Origin: Herpetosiphon geysericola
GTDB taxonomy: Bacteria; Chloroflexota; Chloroflexia; Chloroflexales; Herpetosiphonaceae
Reading direction: 5' to 3'
Assembly (NCBI RefSeq): GCF_001306135.1
Contig: NZ_LGKP01000015.1
Coordinates: 186,001-250,000, forward strand
Length of the DNA: 64,000 bases
Shown: positions 57,793-64,000 of the stretch, in pieces
Layout: each line of letters begins with the position of its first letter
How positions within the stretch are numbered: the first letter of the stretch is position 1
Program-made: the position numbers and the translations under genes
Notes under the pieces: model-generated
Database searches by the model: none
Told to the model about the DNA's origin: nothing
The model's input: only the letters and a program-made list of their open reading frames with translations

Positions 57793-59931
57793 ATGAACGT
57801 TGCTGAATTACCACCGCAGTTTGCCCCACTGCCCCAACGGATTAACCGACTCTATGAGTTGGCCTATAACCTTTGGTGGAGTTGGCAACCAGAAGCCCAA
57901 GCACTCTACCAAACGATTGATGCAACGTTATGGGAGCGCACGGGCCATAATCCGGTGAAATTTTTGCGTGAAGTTAGCTTGGCTAGCCTCGAACAAAAAG
58001 CCCTTGATAGCAATTATTTGGCCCAGTATGATCGGGTAACGATCAAATTTGATCATTATATGCGTGATGATCGTACTTGGTTTGCCCGCACCCATCCTGA
58101 GCATAAAGATCACACGATTGCCTATTTTTCAGCTGAATTTGGCATTCACGAATCGTTGCCAATTTACTCTGGCGGCTTGGGCATTTTGTCTGGCGACCAT
58201 TGTAAAGAAGCCAGCGATATTGGCTTGCCGTTTGTTGGAGTTGGCTTTTTATATCCCCAAGGCTATTTTCGCCAATTTATCAATAGCGAAGGCACCCAGG
58301 AAGCCCTTTACGAACGCTTGAATTTTGCCGAGTTGCCAGCCTTGGTGGTGCGCAATAGCGATGGCAGCGAACTGCGCGTGAGCGTCGATCTGCCCGGGCG
58401 CACGGTGTTTGTTAAAGTGTGGCGCTTCCAAGTTGGCCGCATTACCTTGCTGCTGATGGATACCGATGTTGATGAAAATCGGCCTGAAGATCGCGAATTA
58501 TCGGCCCGCTTGTATGGCGGCGATCAATGGCTGCGGGTCGCCCAAGAAATTATCTTGGGGATTGCAGGCGTGCGGGTGTTACGCGCCCTCAACATCAACC
58601 CAACTGTGTGGCATATGAACGAAGGCCACTCAGCATTTTTGGGCTTAGAATTGTTGCGCGAACGGGTGCAGCGCGGCGAGAACCTTGAGCATGCTATTAC
58701 CGAAGTGCGCAAGCGTTCAGTCTTTACTACCCACACCCCTGTGCCAGCTGGCAACGATGCCTTCCCACTCGATTTGATTGATCAGTTTTTCCACAACTAT
58801 TGGCCACAACTGGGCATCGATCGCGATACCTTTATGAATATTGCGTTGCAGCAACAAAGCTGGGGGCCAACCTTCAGCATGACCGTGCTGGCCTTGCGCT
58901 TATCGGAATATCATAACGGCGTGAGCGAATTGCACGGCGCTGTGGCTCGCCAAATGTGGCAGTTCTTGTATCCAGGCAAATCGGTTGATGAAGTGCCAAT
59001 TGGCCATGTGACCAACGGCGTGCACTCGGATACGTGGTTGGCTCCAGCCATGGCCAATATGTATGATTCGGTGCTTGGCGCTGGTTGGCGCGAAGTGATG
59101 GACGAGCCTACAACTTGGGATCGCATCACCAACATGCCCGATGAAGTGCTTTGGGGCGTGCACTCTGGCTTGAAGCACGATTTGGCGCGCTTTATTCGCG
59201 AACGAGCTTGGCAACGCCAACGCCGACTTGGCTATCACCGCGACGATGCAATTAGCGGCGATGTTAATCCTAATGCCTTGTTGATCGGCTTTGCGCGGCG
59301 GTTTGCCACCTACAAACGGGCAACCTTGATTTTCCGCGATCTGGATCGGATCAAGCGGATTTTGAATAATCCAGATCGCCCAGTGCAAATTATTTTCGCT
59401 GGTAAATCGCACCCAGCAGATGAGCCAGGCAAGAGCTTTATTCGTGCCGTCTACAACATGGCTCGCGACCCAGAGCTACGCGGCAAGATCTTCTTTATTG
59501 AAGAATACGATATTAATGTTGGCCGCCATTTGGTGCAAAGCGTTGACGTATGGTTGAACAACCCACGCCGACCGTTGGAAGCATCGGGTACGAGCGGCGA
59601 AAAAGCTGGTATGAACGGGGTTCCAAACCTGAGCGTGCTTGATGGTTGGTGGCGCGAAGCCTACAACGGCAAGAACGGCTGGGCAATTGGCCGCGAAGCT
59701 GGCTACGACGATCTCGAACAACAAGATATTGACGATGCTGAATCGTTGTATAGCTTGTTGGAAAACGAAGTTGTGCCAGCCTTCTACGAGCGCGATGCCA
59801 ATGGCTTGCCCCACAAGTGGATTGCAACCATGAAGGAATCGATTCGCACGGTTGCGCCAGAATTTAGCTTCCGCCGCATGCTCAAAGATTATGTGGCCCA
59901 ATACTACGTGCCAGGCATGCAAGCCGAATAA
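57793..59931 (+). CDS. glgP: Glycogen/alpha-glucan phosphorylase, DUF3417-containing short type
   Basis: 712 residues, compared with about 815 in E. coli GlgP. N-terminal DUF3417 (about 12-115; NRLYELAYNLWWSWQPEAQA) is the hallmark of the short bacterial/archaeal phosphorylases. The catalytic region includes IAYFSAEFGIHESLPIYSGG, GILSGDHCKEASDIGLPFVG, NEGHSAFLGLELLRERV, FARRFATYKRATLIFRD and ASGTSGEKAGMNGVPNLSVL, the last at the pyridoxal-phosphate site. Releases glucose-1-phosphate from alpha-1,4-glucan. AAGGAGTTGCA precedes the ATG. A terminator-like hairpin lies in its leader. Confidence 0.94.
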   Translation: MNVAELPPQFAPLPQRINRLYELAYNLWWSWQPEAQALYQTIDATLWERTGHNPVKFLREVSLASLEQKALDSNYLAQYDRVTIKFDHYMRDDRTWFARTHPEHKDHTIAYFSAEFGIHESLPIYSGGLGILSGDHCKEASDIGLPFVGVGFLYPQGYFRQFINSEGTQEALYERLNFAELPALVVRNSDGSELRVSVDLPGRTVFVKVWRFQVGRITLLLMDTDVDENRPEDRELSARLYGGDQWLRVAQEIILGIAGVRVLRALNINPTVWHMNEGHSAFLGLELLRERVQRGENLEHAITEVRKRSVFTTHTPVPAGNDAFPLDLIDQFFHNYWPQLGIDRDTFMNIALQQQSWGPTFSMTVLALRLSEYHNGVSELHGAVARQMWQFLYPGKSVDEVPIGHVTNGVHSDTWLAPAMANMYDSVLGAGWREVMDEPTTWDRITNMPDEVLWGVHSGLKHDLARFIRERAWQRQRRLGYHRDDAISGDVNPNALLIGFARRFATYKRATLIFRDLDRIKRILNNPDRPVQIIFAGKSHPADEPGKSFIRAVYNMARDPELRGKIFFIEEYDINVGRHLVQSVDVWLNNPRRPLEASGTSGEKAGMNGVPNLSVLDGWWREAYNGKNGWAIGREAGYDDLEQQDIDDAESLYSLLENEVVPAFYERDANGLPHKWIATMKESIRTVAPEFSFRRMLKDYVAQYYVPGMQAE

Positions 59932-60005
59932 GCAGCCGTTTGTAGCGTGAGCCTGTGCTACACACTAGTGCTTTTTTGGCTTGTCAACAATGTTTGTCAG
60001 TCAAA

Positions 60006-60057
60006 CAAACGAGCATGGTTTTGAAAAAGCTCAAAATCGTGCTCGTTTGGTGTTTTT
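60006..60057 (+). terminator. Long 19-bp terminator after glgP
   Basis: Stem 60006-60024 with 60031-60049 pairs 19 positions (two G-T), starting CAAACGAGCA / TGCTCGTTTG, with a six-base loop and TGTTTTTAGG after it. It ends the glgP transcript. A second weaker hairpin (TGTAGC/GCTACA, T6 following) lies at 59950-59977. Confidence 0.85.
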
Positions 60058-60214
60058 AGGCTAAAACTTCGTTCGTTGATCGATCTTTATTGAATGATTA
60101 TTTATCGTCCCTTAACCCAACTTCTTTCCCACCCAGTGAGTGAGGAGCGTAATGCAGGAGATTTGGCTGCTTCGTTGGCTATCGAGGGCGGTAGCTCTTT
60201 GCCAAAATTCACTC

Positions 60215-60243
60215 TTGACAAGTGTACAACTTTACTATATTGT
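60215..60243 (+). promoter_or_regulatory. Sigma-70 promoter of the sugar ABC operon
   Basis: TTGACA (60215-60220, perfect), 17-base spacer, TATTGT (60238-60243). Its -10 end abuts a LacI-type operator, so repressor binding would block initiation. Predicted start near 60250. Confidence 0.7.
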
Positions 60244-60263
60244 AATGGAAACGCTTCCATTAC
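60242..60263. promoter_or_regulatory. LacI/GalR-type operator O1
   Basis: A 22-bp dyad with core TGGAAACGCTTCCA and flanks GTAA / TTAC. Every pair matches except the positions next to the central CG. It sits on the predicted transcription start, typical for repression. Confidence 0.75.
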
Positions 60264-60375
60264 TTCAGATAGCCAAAATTCAATCTAAAAAGACCTTTTT
60301 CGCTGCCAATTCTCGAAACACTCGTTTTTGCTCGGCTGACTATGTTGCCCAAAACGAGAATTTTTTAGCAATATA

Positions 60376-60391
60376 ATGGAAACGTTTCCAT
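60376..60391. promoter_or_regulatory. LacI/GalR-type operator O2
   Basis: ATGGAAACGTTTCCAT is a perfect 16-bp palindrome centred 131 bases from O1. Two operators at this spacing suggest looping or cooperative repression. It lies in the leader, about 110 bases before the binding-protein ATG. Confidence 0.75.
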
Positions 60392-60499
60392 AAAAAATTA
60401 GCGTATCATAAAGGAGTCTACTCAGAATCAATTGCCAGTCTACGCCAATCAATTCCGCAAGACCCTGACGTTTGGTTTCATCAATGAGGATACACCACA

Positions 60500-61822
60500 A
60501 TGAAACGACCATGGATTCGCTCGTTTAGTTTGCTTGTCGGCTTGATCTTGGCTGGATGTGGCGAGGCTGCCACGCCAACCGCGCTTCCCTCCAATTCAAC
60601 AGTTGAGGCCACCTCTGGTGCTGCAATTGGCACGGTTACGCTTTGGTTTCACTCAGGCCAGGGTGCTGAACGCGATGCCTTGAATGCAACGCTCCAAGCC
60701 TTCGCCGCCAAAAATTCAGCGATCAAAGTTGAAGCAATCGAATTGCCCGAAGGTGCCTACAACGATCAGGTCAATGCTGCTGCCTTGGCTGGCGAATTGC
60801 CCTGTTTGCTCGATTTTGATGGGCCGTTTGTTTATAACTATGCGTGGTCGGGCTATTTGCAACCCTTAGATTCGTTGATTGCTGCTGAGGTTAAAGCCGA
60901 TTTCTTGCCCTCAATCATTCAACAAGGCACCTACAACGGCAAATTGTATAGCCTTGGCCAGTTCGATTCGGGCTTGGGCTTCTATGCCAATAAAGCGCTG
61001 TTGGAAAAAGCTGGGGTGCGGATTCCAAGCCTTGAGCAGCCATGGACGCGGGCTGAGCTTGATCAGGCCTTGAGTAAACTCAAAGCCAATGGCTTGCAGT
61101 ATCCGCTTGAATTGAAAATGAATTATGGCCGTGGCGAATGGTTTAGTTATGGGTTTTCGCCCTTCTTGCAATCGTTTGGCGGCGATTTGATCGATCGCTC
61201 GAATTATCAAAAAGCAACTAGCACCTTGAACGGAGCTGCTTCGGTCGAAGCAATGCAATGGTTTCAAAGCTTGTTTAGCAATGGCTATGTGAATCCCAAG
61301 CCTGCTGGCGACACCGATTTTGCTGAGGGTAAGGCTGCCTTGAGCTGGGTTGGGCACTGGGCATACCCCGATTATGCCAAGGCTCTGGGCGCTGATTTAT
61401 TGGTTTTGCCTGCCGCCGATTTGGGCAAAGGCCCAAAAACGGGCATGGGTTCGTGGAATTGGGGCATTACCAGCAAGTGTGAGAACCCTGCTGCCGCTGC
61501 TGAAGTGCTTTCGTTCATTGTTTCGCCAGAAGAAGTGTTGCGCATGAGCGATGCTAACGGTGCAGTGCCAGCGCGCAGCTCGGCAATTGCCAAATCAAAA
61601 TTATTTGGTGATGGCGCTCCGCTGAATATCTATGTGCAACAATTGACCAAAGGCATTGCTGTGCCGCGCCCAATCACGCCCGCTTATCCAGTGATTACCA
61701 GCGCGTTTGCTGAAGCAGTCGACAATATTGTGGCTGGAGCTGATGTGCAAGCCGAATTGGATAAAGCGGCCCAAAAAATTGATGCCGATATTGAAGATAA
61801 TCAAGGCTATCCGGTGAAGTAG
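60500..61822 (+). CDS. Sugar ABC transporter substrate-binding lipoprotein
   Basis: 440 residues. Lipoprotein signal with lipobox LILAGC, Cys20, so it is tethered outside the membrane. Family-1 extracellular binding-protein features: TVTLWFHSGQGAERDALNAT, YNDQVNAAALAGELPCLLDF, YSLGQFDSGLGFYANKALLE and AALSWVGHWAYPDYAKALGA. Two permease genes follow; no ATPase gene is present, so a shared MsmX-like ATPase is likely. The following amylosucrase and LacI-type operators make sucrose or a related glucoside the best guess for ligand (inference). Confidence 0.9.
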   Translation: MKRPWIRSFSLLVGLILAGCGEAATPTALPSNSTVEATSGAAIGTVTLWFHSGQGAERDALNATLQAFAAKNSAIKVEAIELPEGAYNDQVNAAALAGELPCLLDFDGPFVYNYAWSGYLQPLDSLIAAEVKADFLPSIIQQGTYNGKLYSLGQFDSGLGFYANKALLEKAGVRIPSLEQPWTRAELDQALSKLKANGLQYPLELKMNYGRGEWFSYGFSPFLQSFGGDLIDRSNYQKATSTLNGAASVEAMQWFQSLFSNGYVNPKPAGDTDFAEGKAALSWVGHWAYPDYAKALGADLLVLPAADLGKGPKTGMGSWNWGITSKCENPAAAAEVLSFIVSPEEVLRMSDANGAVPARSSAIAKSKLFGDGAPLNIYVQQLTKGIAVPRPITPAYPVITSAFAEAVDNIVAGADVQAELDKAAQKIDADIEDNQGYPVK

Positions 61823-61883
61823 CAGCTTTAATTGATCAAGCCGTTGCTTGCAGCGGCTTGGTTCTTCCCAAGGAGTCTTGCTT

Positions 61884-62828
61884 ATGAGTATTGCAAAATC
61901 GCCACAGGCGCAGCCAAAAGCTAGGCCGCACACCCCTATACTGAGCTGGAAACGGCGTGAACAACGCGTAGCTTGGGCCTTCGTTGCTCCTGCATTGCTG
62001 TTGCTGAGCATCTTTTTGATTGCGCCATTTGGTTTGGCGTTCTATCTCTCGCTGACCGACCAACGTTTGGTGCCAAACCTCAATCTACCAACCCGTTTTG
62101 TTGGCTTCAAACATTATTTGGCAATGTGGCAAGACGCCACCTTTGTGCGTGCGTTGCTGAATAATTTCTTGTTTGTGCTCATTGTGGTTCCAGTCCAAAC
62201 CAGTTTTGCCCTCTTTTTGGCAGTCTTGGTCAACCAAAAGCTTAAGGCGATCAACTTCTTTCGCACGATCTATTTTATTCCGGTTGTCACGATGATGGCG
62301 ATTGTGGCGGTGGTTTGGACCTTTCTCTACAATCCCGATCAGGGCATTATTAACAGCTTTATTCAAACCATCAGTTTTGGCCAGCTTGGCCCATATCGCT
62401 GGCTGGAAGACCCAAAATTGGCCTTCCCTGCAATTATGCTGATGTCGATTTGGCAGGGTGTGGGCTTTCAGATGGTGATTTATCTGGCTGGCTTGCAGGA
62501 AATTCCTGGCGAATTGTACGAAGCAGCTCAATTGGATGGTGCCAATGGATGGCAACAGTTTCGCTTTGTGACGCTGCCCCAATTGCGCAACACTTCAGTA
62601 TTTGTGGTAATTTCGACCACAATTATGGCCTTCAAATTGTTTGATCAAGTTGAGATTATGACCAAAGGCGGCCCTAACGATGCGACGGTTACCGCAATGC
62701 TGCATATTGTGAATAGTGGCTTTCGCACCCAAAAAGTTGGCTATGCTTCGGCGCTTTCGGTGGTGTTTTTTGTGATTGTGTTGCTGATTTCGCTTGGCCA
62801 ACGCATGGTTAATCGGCCAGAAAGGTAG
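61884..62828 (+). CDS. Sugar ABC transporter permease (MalF/UgpA type)
   Basis: 314 residues, six membrane helices. The conserved EAA loop that contacts the ATPase is LYEAAQLDGANGWQQFRFVT LPQL-like around residue 210. The N-terminus KRREQRVAWAFVAPALLLLS is typical. AAGGAG before ATG 61884 sets the start. It lies 61 bases after the binding-protein stop and 7 bases before the next permease. Confidence 0.92.
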   Translation: MSIAKSPQAQPKARPHTPILSWKRREQRVAWAFVAPALLLLSIFLIAPFGLAFYLSLTDQRLVPNLNLPTRFVGFKHYLAMWQDATFVRALLNNFLFVLIVVPVQTSFALFLAVLVNQKLKAINFFRTIYFIPVVTMMAIVAVVWTFLYNPDQGIINSFIQTISFGQLGPYRWLEDPKLAFPAIMLMSIWQGVGFQMVIYLAGLQEIPGELYEAAQLDGANGWQQFRFVTLPQLRNTSVFVVISTTIMAFKLFDQVEIMTKGGPNDATVTAMLHIVNSGFRTQKVGYASALSVVFFVIVLLISLGQRMVNRPER

Positions 62829-62835
62829 CTTGTTG

Positions 62836-63726
62836 ATGCAACGTCCTGCAATTGAACCAACCACACCCTGGCAAAAAAGCCCACGCCGCTTTGGAACTTA
62901 TCTGCTAATGACAGTACTTGCCCTATTTAGCCTATTTCCAATTGTATTTATGCTGGTTACAGCGCTTAAAGCCGATGAGGCTCAAATTTTGCGTGAAATG
63001 AGCACATTTGCAGCATTCTTGCCAACTGGCGAGCTTTCATTGCAAAATTTTCACGATGTATTTGCGCGTGTGCCATTTGCTCAATATTTGATCAATTCAG
63101 TAGTGATTGCCCTTGCAATTGTGCTCTTTGGGTTGGTAGTTAATAGCTTAATTGCCTATGCATTGGCCCGAATGCAATTTCGGGGTCAAAAATTGCTATT
63201 GGCAATCATCATAGCCTTGATTATTATTCCATTTCAGGCAGTAGCCGTGCCATTATTGTTGATCGTCAACCAATTGCCGTGGTTTGATGGTCGGATGACC
63301 TGGCTCGATAGCTATCACGTTCAAATTATTCCATTTATTGCCGATGCTTTTTCGATTTTCCTGTTCTATCAGTTTTTCTTGAATATTCCCAAGGATATTG
63401 AGGAAGCGGCGTTGGTCGATGGAGCTAGTCGTTTTCGCATGTATGCCCAAATTATTGTGCCACTTTCCCGACCTGTGTTTGCTACCGTCGCAATTCTGCA
63501 ATTTCTGACCCATTGGGGCGATTTTCTCTGGCCATTGATGGTTGTGCGCAATCCAGCGGTGCGCCCGTTGACCGTTGGTATGCAAGCCTTTTTTGGCCAA
63601 ATGCCGCGCCAATGGGGCGATATTATGGCGTTTGCCACGATGGTAACCCTGCCAGTGTTGTTTATTTTTCTGCTCTTTCAAAAATGGTTTGTGCAATCGG
63701 TGGCTTCATCAGGGGTCAAGGGGTAA
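62836..63726 (+). CDS. Sugar ABC transporter permease (MalG/UgpE type)
   Basis: 296 residues, six membrane helices. EAA loop: IPKDIEEAALVDGASRFRMY, then IIVPLSRPVFATVAILQFL. The LPTGELSLQNFHDVFARVPF region is the usual periplasmic segment after helix 1. ATG 62836, with AAAGG upstream, follows the first permease by 7 bases. Together with the previous gene it forms the heterodimeric channel. Confidence 0.92.
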   Translation: MQRPAIEPTTPWQKSPRRFGTYLLMTVLALFSLFPIVFMLVTALKADEAQILREMSTFAAFLPTGELSLQNFHDVFARVPFAQYLINSVVIALAIVLFGLVVNSLIAYALARMQFRGQKLLLAIIIALIIIPFQAVAVPLLLIVNQLPWFDGRMTWLDSYHVQIIPFIADAFSIFLFYQFFLNIPKDIEEAALVDGASRFRMYAQIIVPLSRPVFATVAILQFLTHWGDFLWPLMVVRNPAVRPLTVGMQAFFGQMPRQWGDIMAFATMVTLPVLFIFLLFQKWFVQSVASSGVKG

Positions 63727-63755
63727 TGGGCATAACGCGCAGGAGGAGCTTTGTT

Positions 63756-64000
63756 ATGCAAACGGTTCAATCAAGCCTAACATCCAACCTTAGCGGGCTA
63801 TTCGATACTTTATTAGCCCAACAGCTTGCCAATCCCCGCGATCGTGATATTTTTCGTGTTCGCTGGCAACGGCATTTTAACGATTGTTTTGCAGGATTAC
63901 AGGCTTTGTATGCCCAGCATCCTGCATGGCCCGCCCTGCTTGAACAATTGGCTCAACGTTTGGTGTCAGCCTATGCCCAACGCCGTGATGCGCTGAAAAT
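63756..64000 (+). CDS. Probable amylosucrase (GH13 subfamily 4), 5' part
   Basis: 81 codons before the right edge. AGGAGG before ATG 63756 is strong. The visible part is the helical N-terminal domain of amylosucrases: RWQRHFNDCFAGLQALYAQH, then WPALLEQLAQRLVSAYAQRR DALK, matching the pattern LPMLEMLLAQAWQSYSQR in the Neisseria enzyme. Amylosucrase converts sucrose to fructose and an alpha-1,4-glucan. The catalytic GH13 domain is outside the window, so this is by similarity of the N-terminus and by its sugar-transporter context. Confidence 0.7.
   Translation, partial: MQTVQSSLTSNLSGLFDTLLAQQLANPRDRDIFRVRWQRHFNDCFAGLQALYAQHPAWPALLEQLAQRLVSAYAQRRDALK

Noticed and set aside
60094-60288. 64-codon plus-strand open frame between glgP and the sugar transporter
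   Set aside because: It runs through the promoter and operator O1, and has no ribosome-binding site.

Overview
The window looks like an ordinary chromosomal segment of a filamentous, gliding Chloroflexota bacterium, most likely Herpetosiphon or a close relative. This is an inference from gene content: a CarH-type photoreceptor beside phytoene synthase, a CxxxY-type cytochrome c maturation system, Thr/Pro-rich surface proteins, proline/glutamine-tailed membrane proteins, and short CACGAAGGA-type intergenic repeats. Base composition appears balanced. No phage, integrase, transposase or CRISPR array was found.

Layout. 1-4015 (+): end of hisIE, a WecG/TagA glycosyltransferase, a zinc-ribbon membrane protein, an ACT-like protein and two GAF-STAS (RsbR-like) proteins. 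4012-10259 (-): eight tandem paralogous membrane proteins of unknown function with an ankyrin-like gene embedded. 10334-17763: a VanW-family secreted protein, an Lrp/AsnC regulator divergent from a SugE/Gdx guanidinium exporter, a GAF histidine kinase, coaE and an ABC-F ATPase with a structured leader. 17939-25413 (-): an OmpR-type response regulator and a cytochrome c maturation operon (ccmABCDEF, a TPR protein, a TlpA-like thioredoxin). 25616-34023: a Thr/Pro-rich surface protein, a HIT protein, an MscS-cNMP channel, a CAP protein, purine nucleoside phosphorylase, a PH-domain protein, recO and a helicase-associated protein. 34066-36055 (+): terC and a Ca2+/H+ exchanger. 36098-43073 (-): a long co-oriented run with a NAD(P)-binding protein, crtB, carH, a methyltransferase, an HD-GYP response regulator, DUF309, rhodanese and VanZ genes. 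43150-48822: an A-type Fe-S carrier, an Rsm22-like methyltransferase, DUF4446, bactofilin, DivIC/FtsB, a family 2 glycosyltransferase and trpD. 48884-48959 is tRNA-Pro(TGG) with a consensus promoter and an intrinsic terminator. 49077-51411 (-): a quinone-stress-like cluster (hydrolase, ring-cleaving dioxygenase, FMN reductase). 51592-52369 (-): rsbS-rsbT. 52607-59931 (+): DUF983, ppk1, a LivH-LivM fusion and glycogen phosphorylase. 60215-64000 (+): a LacI-type-controlled sugar ABC transporter leading into a probable amylosucrase cut by the window end.

How parts work together. The ccm genes form a nearly complete System I for attaching haem to c-type cytochromes. The GAF-STAS proteins and RsbS/RsbT are parts of a stressosome-like partner switch, although the two sets are far apart here. 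CarH probably links light and B12 to carotenoid synthesis through crtB. The last region suggests sucrose or glucoside import followed by alpha-glucan synthesis, with glycogen phosphorylase upstream as the mobilising enzyme.

The observations most worth a second look are the ribosome-binding-site-sequestering leader of the ABC-F gene with an overlapping ten-codon ORF, the eight-member membrane-protein family, an intrinsic terminator inside the glgP leader, the CcmC insertion with the CxxxY CcmE, and mosaic repeats shared by three intergenic regions. Starts were mostly chosen from visible Shine-Dalgarno sequences. No alignment or structure prediction could be run.
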